A stretch of DNA of 64,000 nt from Chloroflexota bacterium (GCA_005883625.1 VBDU01000076.1:62001-126000); one strand, 5' to 3'; numbered from the stretch's first letter, positions 19,710 to 29,713 are shown. Numbers and translations are program-made. Notes: generated from the letters alone by a model not told the origin.

Positions 19710-20641
19710 TGGCGACGACGACCAACGTCCGCGTCGGCGTGCTTCCGGTCTCGAACGCCGTCCGGCCACCGCGGTCGCTCTGGGGCGACGCGTGGTACCA
19801 GTTCCGCCGCCACAAGCTCGCCATGGCCGGGCTCGGTGTGCTCCTGCTGCTCGTACTCGGGACGCTCGTGGGGCCGTTCGTCTACCGCACGCCGATAAAC
19901 GTCATCGACTTCAAGGTCGCCATCGAGGGACCGTCGCCCGACCATCTCTTCGGCACCGACGACCTCGGCCGGGATCTCCTCGCCCGCGCGCTCTGGGGCG
20001 GCCGCGTGTCCATCGCCGTCGGCCTCACCGCCGTGCTCATCGCGATCACGCTCGGGACCACGATCGGCTCGCTCGCGGGCTACTTCAACAAGCTCGACAA
20101 CCCGCTCATGCGGTTCACCGACCTGTTCCTGTCGCTGCCGATCCTCCCGCTGCTGCTCGTGATCATCTATCTCTTCCGCGACACCCTCCGCGCCGCCTTC
20201 GGGCCGGAGCTCGGCGTCTTCATCATGATCGTGACGGTCATCGGCGTCCTCCAGTGGATGCCCGTCGCACGGCTCGTGCGAGCGCAGTTCCTGTCGCTCA
20301 AGCAGAAGGAGTTCGTCGAGGCCGCCCGCGCGATCGGCGCGGCAGACAGACGGATCATCTTCCGGCACATCCTCCCGAACGTCCTCTCGCCGGTGCTCGT
20401 CGCGGCCACGATCGGGGTCGGCGGCGCGATCCTCACCGAGTCGACGCTGTCGTTCCTCGGCCTCGGCTTCCCACCAGACGTGCCGACATGGGGCCGGCTC
20501 CTCTACGACGCGCAGAACTACATCGACGTCGCCCCGCACTGGGCGATCTTCCCGGGACTCCTCATCTTCCTCACCGTCCTGTCGATCAACTACATCGGCG
20601 ACGGCCTTCGCGACGCGCTCGATCCGCGCAAGTCTGCGTAG
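19709..20641 (+). CDS. ABC transporter permease (DppC-like)
   Basis: HLFGTDDLGRDLLARALWGGRVSIAVG; EAARAIGAADRRIIFRHILPNVLSPVLV. Confidence 0.9.
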   Translation: MATTTNVRVGVLPVSNAVRPPRSLWGDAWYQFRRHKLAMAGLGVLLLLVLGTLVGPFVYRTPINVIDFKVAIEGPSPDHLFGTDDLGRDLLARALWGGRVSIAVGLTAVLIAITLGTTIGSLAGYFNKLDNPLMRFTDLFLSLPILPLLLVIIYLFRDTLRAAFGPELGVFIMIVTVIGVLQWMPVARLVRAQFLSLKQKEFVEAARAIGAADRRIIFRHILPNVLSPVLVAATIGVGGAILTESTLSFLGLGFPPDVPTWGRLLYDAQNYIDVAPHWAIFPGLLIFLTVLSINYIGDGLRDALDPRKSA

Positions 20642-21206
20642 CTCGCTCGGGCCGCGTCTGGGGCGCGCCTTCTACGAGCGCCCGACCGCGCGCGTCGCCC
20701 GCGACCTCCTCGGCAAGGTGCTCGTCTACGATGGCCCGACCGGGCGCCGCGCCGTGCGGCTGGTCGAGGTCGAGGCGTATCTCGGCGCCGCCGACCCGGC
20801 ATCTCACGCGTATCGCGGACCGACGGCGCGCACCGCGCCCATGTTCGGTCCGCCGGGCAGGAGCTACGTGTATTTCGTGTACGGGATGTACCACTGCGTG
20901 AACGTCGTCGCGGAACGGGCCGGCGTCGCCGGCGCGGTCCTGCTGCGCGGCGCGGAGCCGGTCGAGGGTACGGGCGACGATCCGAGAGCGCTCGCCGGAC
21001 CGGGGAAGCTCGCGCGGGCGCTCGGCCTGACCACCGCGCATACGAACATGGACCTCGTGCGCTCCCGGCTCTCGATCCGTGACGCCCCGCCGGTCGCGTC
21101 GTCCCGCGTCGTGCGCGCCGCGCGCATCGGCCTCGCGACGGGGTCGACGGCGCACGAGCCCTGGCGCTTCTACGTGCGCGGCTCACCCGGAGTGTCGCGA
21201 ACGTGA
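20634..21206 (+). CDS. mpg: 3-methyladenine DNA glycosylase; proposed CTG start
   Basis: LGRAFYERPTARVARDLLGKVLVYDGPTGRRAVRLVEVEAYLGAADPASHAYRGPTARTAPMFGPPGRSYVYFVYGMYHCVNVV; conserved N-terminus lies upstream of the first GTG (20718). Confidence 0.85.
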   Translation: MRSSLGPRLGRAFYERPTARVARDLLGKVLVYDGPTGRRAVRLVEVEAYLGAADPASHAYRGPTARTAPMFGPPGRSYVYFVYGMYHCVNVVAERAGVAGAVLLRGAEPVEGTGDDPRALAGPGKLARALGLTTAHTNMDLVRSRLSIRDAPPVASSRVVRAARIGLATGSTAHEPWRFYVRGSPGVSRT

Positions 21207-21232
21207 AGGACGGGGGGGTTGCGAGCGACAGA

Positions 21233-21346
21233 CTCGCCGGCGAAGCCGCCGTTGAAAGGGGGGTTGCAGGGCGGGGGGCGGCTCACGCCTCGCCCGCGAA
21301 GCGGGCGTGAAAAGGGGGGAGGGAGGGGGTACTCCCCCTGCGAAGA
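21233..21346. repeat. Two imperfect direct copies of a GC hairpin repeat
   Basis: CTCGCCGGCGAAGCCGCCGTTGAAAGGGGGG... and CTCGCCCGCGAAGCGGGCGTGAAAAGGGGGG..., the second followed by GGGGGTACTCCCCCTGCGA. Confidence 0.8.
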
Positions 21347-23646
21347 GTTGGTCCACGCTCGAGCTTCCGGCCATCCGGGCGCTGCTCGCCGAGCGCACGT
21401 CGTTCGCGCCGGGGCGCGAGCTCGCGGAAGCGCTCGCGCCGACGACCGACCTCGCCGAGGCCGAGCGGCTGCAAGCCGAGACCGCCGCGGCGCGCGACCT
21501 GTTGCGCGCGGAGCCGTCGACCGGCCTCGGCGGCGCGCACGATATCCGCGAGGCCCTTCGCCGCGCGCGGCTCGGCGGGACTCTCGACCCCGAACAGCTC
21601 GTCGCGATCGCCGACACGGTGCGCGCGGCGCTGCGTACGTTCGAGGACGTGCGGCCGTACCCGCCGCTCGCCGCGAAGACGCGCTTCGCGCGCCCGCCCG
21701 CCGATGTCGCGGCCGCGATCGAGAACGCGATCGGCGGGGCCGGCGAGGTGCTGGATCGCGCGAGCGCGAAGCTCGGCTCGCTCCGGGCGGACCTGCGGGC
21801 CGCGCAGGCGCGCCTGCAGCAGCGTCTCGACGGGCTGCTGCGTTCGTCGGAGCTGCTGCGCGTGCTGCAGGAGCCGATCGTGACGCAGCGCGGCGGCCGC
21901 TACGTCGTACCGGTGAAATCGGAGCATCGCGGCGCGGTGAAGGGCATCGTCCACGACCAGTCCGCGAGCGGGCAGACGGTCTTCGTCGAGCCGCTCGAGA
22001 TCCTCGAAGCGAACAACAAGCTTCGGGAGGCCGAGCTCGCCGAGCGCGCCGAGGTCGAGCGCATCCTCGACGAGCTCTCGCGCCGCGTCGAGCGCGCGGC
22101 TCCAGACCTCGACGCGGTCGTCGCATCGCTCGCCGCGATCGACGTCGTCATGGCGAAGGCGCATCTCGCGGAAGCGCACGAGGCGACGCGGCCCGCGCTC
22201 GGCCGCGACGGCGTGCTCGACCTCGTCGGCGCGCGGCATCCCCTTCTCATCGAGCAGGGGAGCGTCGTGCCGATCGACGTTCGGCTTGGCTCGGACTTCC
22301 GCGTGCTCGTCATCACCGGGCCGAACACGGGCGGGAAGACCGTGACGCTCCGGACGATCGGCCTCCTCGTCCTCATGGCGGCGTGCGGCCTCGCGATCCC
22401 GGCGGAGCGCGGGAGCAGAGCGCCGGTCGTGCGGCGCGTCTTCGCCGACATCGGCGACGAGCAATCCATCGCGCAGTCGCTGTCGACCTTCTCCTCGCAC
22501 CTGCGGAACGTCGTCGCGACCCTCGCCGAGGCCGAGGCCGGCGATCTCGCGCTCCTCGACGAGATCGGCGCGGGCACCGATCCGGACGAAGGCGCCGCTC
22601 TCGCGATGGCCGTCCTGGAGACGCTCCTCGCGCGCGGGGTCCTCGTCGCCGCCACGACCCACTATCCCGAGCTGAAGGCGTTCGCCCTGGGCACGCCCGG
22701 CGTCCGGAACGCGAGCATGGAGTTCGACCCGGACACGCTGCGGCCGACGTTCCGCCTGCATATCGGGCTGCCCGGCGCGTCGAATGCGTTCGCCATCGCG
22801 TCGCGCCTGGGGATGGACCCGTCGATCATCGAACGCGCCCAGACGCACCTCTCGGAGCTGCATCGCTCGCTCGAGCGGACGCTGCGCGAGGCCGAGCGGC
22901 ATCGCACCGAGCTCGCCGCGAAGCTCGAGGAGGCGCGGGTCGCCGCGGTGGACGCGGAGCGCGTGACGACCGGAGCCGAGCGCGATGCGGCTCGCGTCCG
23001 CGATGAGGCACAGCAGGCGCTGCGGCGGGCGCGCGCCGAGGCCGACGAGCTGATCCTGCAGACCCGCCGCGCGCTGCGGCAGGCCGAAGAGGCTCGCGAC
23101 CTCGCCGCGAAACGCAACCTCGTCGAGGAAGCGCGTGCCGCGCTCGCGGCCGTGGAGAGCGCACGAGCCGCGTCCGCCCCGCCGGAGCGGCCGAGCCCCA
23201 TCGTCCCGATCGCGGTCGGCTCGCCCGTGCTCGTGGACGGCGTGAGCGATCCAGGCACGCTGCTCGCGATCGACGACAAGGGCGTCGCCGACGTCGCGGC
23301 CGGCATGCTGCGCTTGCGCGTCCCGGCGACGCAGCTCCGGCCCGCGCCGGAACCGACGGGCACGCTGCGATTCGAGCGGCCGCACATCACCGGCGGCGTC
23401 CCCAGCGTGGCGTTGCAGCTCGATCTGCGGGGCGCGCGCGCCGAGGAGGCCCTCGCCGTGCTCGACCGCTACCTCAACGACGCCGCGGTCGCCGGGATCG
23501 CGCGCGTGCGCGTCGTTCATGGGAAGGGCACCGGCGCGCTCCGCACGGCGGTGCGTGCGGCCCTCGCGGAGCATCCCCTCGTCCGCGCTCACGAGCCCGC
23601 CGGTCCCGCCGAGGGGGGCGAGGGTGCAACGATCGTGGAGCTGTAG
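21307..23646 (+). CDS. mutS2: Endonuclease MutS2 with C-terminal Smr domain
   Basis: VITGPNTGGKTVTLRTIGLLVLM; LLDEIGAGTDPDEGAALA; Smr-like LQLDLRGARAEEALAVLDRYLNDA...RVVHGKGTGALR. Confidence 0.95.
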   Translation: MKRGEGGGTPPAKSWSTLELPAIRALLAERTSFAPGRELAEALAPTTDLAEAERLQAETAAARDLLRAEPSTGLGGAHDIREALRRARLGGTLDPEQLVAIADTVRAALRTFEDVRPYPPLAAKTRFARPPADVAAAIENAIGGAGEVLDRASAKLGSLRADLRAAQARLQQRLDGLLRSSELLRVLQEPIVTQRGGRYVVPVKSEHRGAVKGIVHDQSASGQTVFVEPLEILEANNKLREAELAERAEVERILDELSRRVERAAPDLDAVVASLAAIDVVMAKAHLAEAHEATRPALGRDGVLDLVGARHPLLIEQGSVVPIDVRLGSDFRVLVITGPNTGGKTVTLRTIGLLVLMAACGLAIPAERGSRAPVVRRVFADIGDEQSIAQSLSTFSSHLRNVVATLAEAEAGDLALLDEIGAGTDPDEGAALAMAVLETLLARGVLVAATTHYPELKAFALGTPGVRNASMEFDPDTLRPTFRLHIGLPGASNAFAIASRLGMDPSIIERAQTHLSELHRSLERTLREAERHRTELAAKLEEARVAAVDAERVTTGAERDAARVRDEAQQALRRARAEADELILQTRRALRQAEEARDLAAKRNLVEEARAALAAVESARAASAPPERPSPIVPIAVGSPVLVDGVSDPGTLLAIDDKGVADVAAGMLRLRVPATQLRPAPEPTGTLRFERPHITGGVPSVALQLDLRGARAEEALAVLDRYLNDAAVAGIARVRVVHGKGTGALRTAVRAALAEHPLVRAHEPAGPAEGGEGATIVEL

Positions 23647-23649
23647 GGG

Positions 23650-24108
23650 TCAGCCCGTTCGGCGCATCCCCATGCCGATATCGCGGAAGGCGCGCGCGAT
23701 GTCCGCGTCGTCGTCGCGTCGCAGCCCGAGGTCTGCGAGCTCGCGACGCAGCGCCGGATGCGCGTCGGCGAGATCGTTCGGATCGGCCCACCGGATCGCG
23801 GAGCCCGCTTCGGGCCGGGCCTCCCCGCGCGCCGTGGCGCGGAAGATGTGGACGGCGCCGGTGAATCCCTCGTTCGGCCAGGCGACGTCGTAACGCGCGA
23901 CAAAAGCGAGCCCGTCGGCCTCGCAGCCGGTCTCCTCGCGTAGCTCGCGCAGCGCGCCATCCTCGGCGGACTCGCCGTCCTCGAGCGCTCCGCCAGGGAG
24001 CAGCCAGGTGCCCGTCAGCCGCTGCTTGACGAGAAGCACTCTGCCGCGCGTGTCGGTGCAGGCGATGGCCGCGCCGATGTCACGGCGCCGCTCGCCCGCG
24101 CCGCTCAC
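23650..24108 (-). CDS. NUDIX hydrolase
   Basis: GTG 24108 overlaps PBP stop; GGALEDGESAEDGALRELREETGCEA Nudix box. Confidence 0.9.
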   Translation of the reverse strand: MSGAGERRRDIGAAIACTDTRGRVLLVKQRLTGTWLLPGGALEDGESAEDGALRELREETGCEADGLAFVARYDVAWPNEGFTGAVHIFRATARGEARPEAGSAIRWADPNDLADAHPALRRELADLGLRRDDDADIARAFRDIGMGMRRTG

Positions 24109-26561
24109 CCTCGTGGTTCGGGCGTGAGGCTCGGGATCGGTATCGGGAACGGGAACCGCGACGGCGACGGGAACGGCGTCCGGCCCGGCGGGTTGAACGG
24201 CGTCGGGCTCGGCGACGGGGTCGGGCTCGGCGTCGGCGACGGCGTCGGGCAGGGATCGGGACTGATGAGGTTCCAGGAGTAGCGCCCGTACCCGTGCCGT
24301 CCCGCCTGCGCGTCGCGGATCCACTGATCCGTGTAGCGCTGCCACATCGCCGGCGCGCGCTCCTGGATCTTCATCGCCACTTTGCGCGTGCCGTCGGGTC
24401 CGGCGCATCCCTGGACGAACCAGTCGTCGCTCTGCCCCGGTACGGTGCCCTTGATGAACCACTCGCTCGTCGTGAACGGCGAGAGGCCCGAGGCGAGGAG
24501 CCCGGAGCCGTAGCCGCCGAAGGCGCCCGGCGCCGCGACGACGTTCGCGCTCACGACGTTCGCCGGCCGTTCCCAGTCCGACGCCGGCGTGCCCGCGAGC
24601 GCTTCCTTCATGTAGTCCCGCCAGAGCTGGCCGGGGCCCATGGCGCTCGAGAAGTCGCGCGTGCTCATGGGCTCGCCGTTGCTGTTGCCCATCCAGATGC
24701 CGGTGACGAGCGTCGGCACGTAGCCGACCGAGTACACGTCCTTGAGGTTGTCCGTCGTGCCCGTCTTGAGCGCCGCGACGCGGCCGATGTTCGTCCAGGA
24801 GCCGAAGATGAAGTCCTTCGATGGCTGCGTGGTGTCCTTGAGGATGTCGGTCATGAGCCAGGCGATCCCGGCGTCGACCGCCCGCCGCTGCTCGTAGTCC
24901 TTGTGCTCCCAGATGACCTTCCCGCTCGCGTCCTCCACGCGCTGGATGAACGTCGGCGCCACGCGTACGCCCATGTTCGCGAGCACGCCGTAGGAGCTCG
25001 TCATGTCCATGAGCTTCACTTCGCGCGCGCCGAGGGTGAGGGAGAGACCGACCTTCGACGGATCGATGTCGGTCGTGATCCCGAGGTCGTGCGCCGTCTG
25101 GATCGTCGCTTCGATGCCCGAGTACTGCGCGAGGAACTTCACCGCGGGGACGTTGCGCGACTCGCGGATCGCCTGGCGCATCGTGACCGGACCGTGGTAC
25201 TGGAGGTCGGCGTTCTCCGGGCAGTAGTTGCACGCGAAGGGCGACAGCCGCGTGGGTTCGGCCTTGCCGCCGAAGTCGGTGCGCGCGTCGACCACGACCG
25301 TCGCCGGCGTCGCGCCGTTCTTCAGCGCCGTGACGTAGTTGAACATCTTGAACGACGAGCCCGGCTGTCGCAGGCCGATCCCCGCGACGTCGAACTGCCC
25401 CTGGACGCGCGGATCGTCGCGGTCGTTGTAGTTCACCGAGCCCACGTAGGCGAGGATCTCTCCGGTCTTGGGGTCGATCGAGACCAGCGCCGCGTTCCAG
25501 ACGTTGCGGCTGTGCAGCTCTTCGACCCACTCGCGCACCTGGCGCTCGGCGATCTCCTGCTTCGTCATGTCGAGCGTCGTCGTGACCTTGTAGCCGCCGC
25601 GCGAGACCGCGGCCTCATCGCCGCCGAGGATCGCGGCGAGCTGATTGCGGACCTGGAAGACGAAATGCGGCGCCTTGATGACCGTCGCCTGCGGCCCCGC
25701 GGTCTTGATCGGCTCCTTCGCCGCGAGGTCCGCCTGCGCCTGGGTGATCGCGCCCGTGTCGACCATCTGGTCGAGCACGTACTGCCGTCGTTCCTTGGCG
25801 CGGTCCTGGTTCTCCTCGTGAGAAGGGTCGAGGACCGACGGCGACTGCGGAAGGCCGGCGAGGAGCGCGGCCTCGGCGAGGGTGAGCGTGCTCAGGTCCG
25901 CCTTCCCGAAGTACGTCTGCGCAGCGGCCTTCACGCCGTAGGCCTGGTTCCCGTAGTAGATCTGGTTGAAGTAGAGCTCGAGGATCTGCTTCTTCGAGTA
26001 CGTCCGCGTGACCTCGATGGCGAGGATGGCCTCGCGGATCTTGCGCTGGAGGCTGACCTCGCCGCCGACGATCCGCTGCTTCACGAGCTGCTGCGTGATG
26101 GTCGACGCGCCGCCCTGGCCGGAGTTGCGGCGCGCCAGGTCGGCGTAGACGGCGCGGACGATGCCGCCGACGTCGACACCGGGATTGGTCCAGAACGACT
26201 TGTCCTCGGCCGAGACGGTCGCGTCGACGAGGACCTTGGGCATGTCCTCGTACCTCGCGATCTCGCGGCGCTCGACCTCGAACTGGTACAGGAGCTCGTT
26301 GCCGGACCGGTCGTAGACCCGCGTCGACTGGGCGAGGGGATCCCTGGCGAGGTCCTGCGGGGAGGGGAGATCCTGCGTGAAGAAGGCGAACGCCGTGGTC
26401 GCGCCGAACAGAAGGAGCCCGGCCGACGCGAACAGGATGCCGAGCAGGCCAGACGGCAGCGCGGCGCGCCACCCGCTGAACGCAGCGCCATTCCGGCGCC
26501 GCTTCGAGCGATATGGACCGCGCCGGAACGCGTGGTCGAAGGTCGTTTTTGAGCGCGCGAT
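24105..26561 (-). CDS. Class A penicillin-binding protein (PBP1A-like); start uncertain
   Basis: EDKSFWTNPGVDVGGIVRAVYADL...GASTITQQLVKQ; SSFKMFNYVTAL; ALKTGTTDNLKDVYSVGY; TM and basic N-terminus readable upstream of first ATG (26243) but with no ATG/GTG/TTG. Confidence 0.85.
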   Translation of the reverse strand: MARSKTTFDHAFRRGPYRSKRRRNGAAFSGWRAALPSGLLGILFASAGLLLFGATTAFAFFTQDLPSPQDLARDPLAQSTRVYDRSGNELLYQFEVERREIARYEDMPKVLVDATVSAEDKSFWTNPGVDVGGIVRAVYADLARRNSGQGGASTITQQLVKQRIVGGEVSLQRKIREAILAIEVTRTYSKKQILELYFNQIYYGNQAYGVKAAAQTYFGKADLSTLTLAEAALLAGLPQSPSVLDPSHEENQDRAKERRQYVLDQMVDTGAITQAQADLAAKEPIKTAGPQATVIKAPHFVFQVRNQLAAILGGDEAAVSRGGYKVTTTLDMTKQEIAERQVREWVEELHSRNVWNAALVSIDPKTGEILAYVGSVNYNDRDDPRVQGQFDVAGIGLRQPGSSFKMFNYVTALKNGATPATVVVDARTDFGGKAEPTRLSPFACNYCPENADLQYHGPVTMRQAIRESRNVPAVKFLAQYSGIEATIQTAHDLGITTDIDPSKVGLSLTLGAREVKLMDMTSSYGVLANMGVRVAPTFIQRVEDASGKVIWEHKDYEQRRAVDAGIAWLMTDILKDTTQPSKDFIFGSWTNIGRVAALKTGTTDNLKDVYSVGYVPTLVTGIWMGNSNGEPMSTRDFSSAMGPGQLWRDYMKEALAGTPASDWERPANVVSANVVAAPGAFGGYGSGLLASGLSPFTTSEWFIKGTVPGQSDDWFVQGCAGPDGTRKVAMKIQERAPAMWQRYTDQWIRDAQAGRHGYGRYSWNLISPDPCPTPSPTPSPTPSPSPTPFNPPGRTPFPSPSRFPFPIPIPSLTPEPRG

Positions 26562-26592
26562 AGCGCAATGCTAACGGCCGCGACCCTATTCT

Positions 26593-27813
26593 GTGACCGT
26601 GCCGAAGCCGGTTCCGGCGCGAGAGCTGGACGAGTTCCTCACGCGCGCGGTCAGCTCCGTGAGCGTGCTTGGCGACCTCCGCGCCGCCCTGGCCTCGGGC
26701 GAGCGTCAGCTCCGTATCAAACAGGGCTTCGACCCGACGCACGCGAACCTCCACCTCGGCCATGCGATCTCGCTGCGCAAGCTGCGCACGCTCTCGCGCT
26801 GGGGCCACGAGATCGTCCTCATCGTCGGGGACTGGACTACGCAGATCGGCGATCCGACCGATCGGGACCTCACTCGCCCGCTCAAGTCGCGCGACGAAGT
26901 GATGGCGAACGCGCAGAGCTACCTCGATCAGTTCCACCTCATCGTGCCCCGCGAGAACGCACGCGTCGTCCTGCAGGACGAGTGGTATGGCACGTTCGGC
27001 CTCCGAGACATCATCGAGCTCAGCTCGCGCTTCACGGCGCAGCAGATGCTGGCGCGTGAGGAGTTCCGGAAGCGCCTGGACAAGAAGACGCCGATCCCGA
27101 TCAAAGACCTGCTCTATCCGTTGCTCCAGGCCTACGACTCGGTGGCGATCAAGGCCGACGTCGAATTTGGCGGTACCGACCAGCTCTTCAACATCCTCGC
27201 CGGACGCGAGCTGCAGGAGCAGATCGGGCAGCGTCCGCAAGCGGTGTTCATCGTCGAGATGCTCGAAGGGCTCGACGGCGACCAGATGCATAAGTCGAAG
27301 CCCGCGACCGCGATCTGGCTCGTGGACCCGCCGAGCGTGGTGTACGGCAAGGTGATGGCGATCCAGGACCAGCTCATGCCCCACTACTTCGAGTGGGCGA
27401 CGGAGATGCCTCTCGGCGAGGTCCGGACGATCCTCGACGCCCTCGCTCGCAAAGAGCTCCATCCCCGCGAGGCGAAGCGCGCGCTCGCGCGCCGGATCAC
27501 CGCGGAGCTGCATTCATCCGCCGCCGCGGAAGAGGCCGAGCGCGCGTTCGACCGCCTGCACAAAGAGGGCGCGGCGCCGACGGACATCGACGTCATCACC
27601 GTCGACCGCGACGGCGCAAAAGAGGTCCCGATCGTCGAGCTGATCGTTCAGGCCGGTCTCGAGAAGAGCAAACGCGCGGCGCGCACGCTCGTCGAACAGG
27701 GCGCCGTGCGGGTCGACCGCGAGCGCGCGACGCTCGAGACTCGCGTTCCCACCAGTGGCGAGCTCCTGATGCAGCTCGGCCCGCGCCGCTTCGCGCGCAT
27801 CCGCTTCCGGTGA
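26593..27813 (+). CDS. tyrS: Tyrosyl-tRNA synthetase
   Basis: KQGFDPTHANLHLGHAISLRKL; DVEFGGTDQLFNILAGRELQ; MHKSKPATAIWL (KMSKS-like region); C-terminal S4-like domain. Confidence 0.9.
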   Translation: MTVPKPVPARELDEFLTRAVSSVSVLGDLRAALASGERQLRIKQGFDPTHANLHLGHAISLRKLRTLSRWGHEIVLIVGDWTTQIGDPTDRDLTRPLKSRDEVMANAQSYLDQFHLIVPRENARVVLQDEWYGTFGLRDIIELSSRFTAQQMLAREEFRKRLDKKTPIPIKDLLYPLLQAYDSVAIKADVEFGGTDQLFNILAGRELQEQIGQRPQAVFIVEMLEGLDGDQMHKSKPATAIWLVDPPSVVYGKVMAIQDQLMPHYFEWATEMPLGEVRTILDALARKELHPREAKRALARRITAELHSSAAAEEAERAFDRLHKEGAAPTDIDVITVDRDGAKEVPIVELIVQAGLEKSKRAARTLVEQGAVRVDRERATLETRVPTSGELLMQLGPRRFARIRFR

Positions 27814-29501
27814 GCACACGTCGGGGGGCTGCGCCCCCGGGCCCCCGCAAGGTTCTCGCGGTCGTTCCGTTCGGCGCCCGCGGACCCGACGGGCGCGCCG
27901 GGATCGTTGGGCGGCAGCTCGCGCGCCGTCTCGTCGAGCGCTTCGCGGATCACGACGAGGTCGAGCTGCGTCCGGTCTTCCTCGTTGCGCTGCCGGCCGG
28001 GGGTCGGGGGGCAGAGCCCCCCGACGGCTATCTCGTGTTCGGATCGACTCCGAATCCGGAGCTCGCGGCGCGGTACGGCGCGTCCGCGGGCGCGACGCAC
28101 ACGGTCACCGGCCTCTATCGCGAGGACGGCGGGGGCCGCGCGCTCGCGCTCACGCTCGTGGACGTCGCTACGTCACGCGCGGTCGCCACGTGGGAGCTCC
28201 CGATCGCCGCGGGGGACCTCCAGCTGGCCGAGCCCGCCGCCTCCTCCTGGCTCGCATCGGTGCTCGGTATCGCGGCACCCCCGACGGCGGCCGCCGCGGG
28301 GAACGAGCCGGCGTACGTCGCGCTCCTCGACGGCGCCGACGCGGAGGTAAATGCGACGCTGCTGCGGGCCGGCGACCCGGCGCGCGCCGCGAGTGAGGTC
28401 GCTCGCGCGCAGGACGCCTACGTCGCCGCCCTTCGCGCCGACCTCAGCAGCGTGCCCGCCGAAGAGCGCCTCCTCGTGCTCGCGGCGGAGTCGATCGAGC
28501 GCGGAGACGAGGCCCGGAGTGCGCGCTCGCTCGAAGAGCTCAGCCAGCTGCGGCCGCGCTCGTGGCGCGCGCACTACCTTCTCGGCGAGCTACGCCGCCG
28601 GAGCGGGGAGCCGAGCGGTGCCATCGTCGCGCTCGAGCACGCGCACGCGCTCCATCCGCTCCGCGACGAGGACGTCATCGTCCTCGCCGAGCTCTACCTG
28701 GCGGGAGGCGCCGGGTCGAGGGCGGCCGCACATCTGCGCGCGATCGCGACCGCGAGCCCGTCGTTCGCGCGTGCACAGGAGCTTCTCGGCATCCTTGCGC
28801 TCGGGAAAGGCGACGTGGAGAGTGCCCGCGCGTCGCTCGAGCGCGCGGTCACCGCCGGCGCGTCGGGCTCAGCGCGGCTGCAGTTGGCGCGCGTCCTCAT
28901 CGCTTCGGGCAGCCCCGACGAGGCCCGGCGCGGGCTCGTCGCGATCCGCGACGGCGCCGACGACCCGGCCGTCTTGGCACAGGCCCGCCGGCTCCTGCTC
29001 GGACTCGACCGTCCCGATCTCGAAGAGGTGCTCGAGCGAGCGGGTCGGGACGCGCTCTCGTCCGACCCTGCCGCCCTCGCGTCGGCGCGCGCGGATTTCG
29101 AGCGGGTCGCGGCGCACGACGATGCCCTCTGGGAGGCGCATTTCGGGATCGGACTTGTCGCGAGGCAGACGGAGGACGGCGCTCTCGCGGCTCGCGAGCT
29201 GCGCCGTGCACTCGACCTCGTGCCCGACCAGCCCGACGCGCTTCACGAGCTTGGCGTGGCGCTCCTCGCGGCGGGTGACGCCGGCGAGGCACTCGCGCTC
29301 CTCGACCGCGCCGCGGCGCTGCGCCCGAAGGACGCTGCCTACCTCGCGGACGCGGGCTTCGCGCACCTCCGCGCCGGCGACCTGGACACCGCTCGCGAAC
29401 GGCTTCGTCTCGCGAGCGGCCTCGACGCGGAGGATCCGCTCACTCGCGCGTACCTCGCCGAGCTCGAGCGCGTGGAGGCCGCCGCGGCCAAGCAGCGGTG
29501 A
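27810..29501 (+). CDS. TPR-repeat protein
   Basis: GTG 27810 overlaps tyrS TGA; many TPR-like helical repeats (DALHELGVALLAAGDAGEALALLDRAAALRPKDAAYLADAGFAHLRAGDLDTARERL). Confidence 0.75.
   Translation: MSTRRGAAPPGPRKVLAVVPFGARGPDGRAGIVGRQLARRLVERFADHDEVELRPVFLVALPAGGRGAEPPDGYLVFGSTPNPELAARYGASAGATHTVTGLYREDGGGRALALTLVDVATSRAVATWELPIAAGDLQLAEPAASSWLASVLGIAAPPTAAAAGNEPAYVALLDGADAEVNATLLRAGDPARAASEVARAQDAYVAALRADLSSVPAEERLLVLAAESIERGDEARSARSLEELSQLRPRSWRAHYLLGELRRRSGEPSGAIVALEHAHALHPLRDEDVIVLAELYLAGGAGSRAAAHLRAIATASPSFARAQELLGILALGKGDVESARASLERAVTAGASGSARLQLARVLIASGSPDEARRGLVAIRDGADDPAVLAQARRLLLGLDRPDLEEVLERAGRDALSSDPAALASARADFERVAAHDDALWEAHFGIGLVARQTEDGALAARELRRALDLVPDQPDALHELGVALLAAGDAGEALALLDRAAALRPKDAAYLADAGFAHLRAGDLDTARERLRLASGLDAEDPLTRAYLAELERVEAAAAKQR
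27819..27850 (-). repeat. GC palindrome family 1, inverted copy at 5' end of TPR gene
   Basis: CGTCGGGGGGCTGCGCCCCCGGGCCCCCGCAA; reverse complement matches the copy at 36664-36694. Confidence 0.75.
27995..28027 (+). repeat. GC palindrome family 1, copy inside TPR gene
   Basis: GGCCGGGGGTCGGGGGGCAGAGCCCCCCGACGG; perfect GGGGGGC-AGA-GCCCCCC hairpin. Confidence 0.85.
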
Positions 29502-29713
29502 AGATCCGGAGGCAAGGCAACAGCCTGGCGGTCACCCTCGATCAGGAGACGCTCGACGCCGCCAAGCTTCGCGAGGGTGATCTCGTCGTCCCGACGGTCA
29601 AAGCCGGAGTTGTCGTCCTCACTGCCGTCGAGCTCCGGCCGCGCGTGTTGGACGCCGGACGACGTGTCATTTCGGAGAATCGCCGCGTCCTGGATCGCCT
29701 GCGGAAGGTATGA
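29498..29713 (+). CDS. AbrB/MazE-like antitoxin
   Basis: MKIRRQGNSLAVTLDQETLDAAKLREGDLVVPTVKAGVVVL SpoVT/AbrB-type N-terminus. Confidence 0.7.
   Translation: MKIRRQGNSLAVTLDQETLDAAKLREGDLVVPTVKAGVVVLTAVELRPRVLDAGRRVISENRRVLDRLRKV

Noticed and set aside
19706-20539. Long minus-strand ORFs over permease genes (and many similar antisense or overlapping ORFs, e.g. 36590..37921, 38716..40287, 58419..60110)
   Set aside because: Typical high-GC spurious ORFs: R/A/H/D-rich translations, no domains, antisense to well-supported conserved genes.
24123-24260. Repeat region GGCGTCGGGCTCGGCGACGG near PBP1A 3' end
   Set aside because: Encodes the PTPSPTPSPTPSPSP tail of PBP1A; low-complexity coding, not a mobile or regulatory repeat.
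25615-27513. 632-aa minus ORF spanning tyrS and PBP1A
   Set aside because: Antisense to tyrS and out of frame with PBP1A; low-complexity translation.
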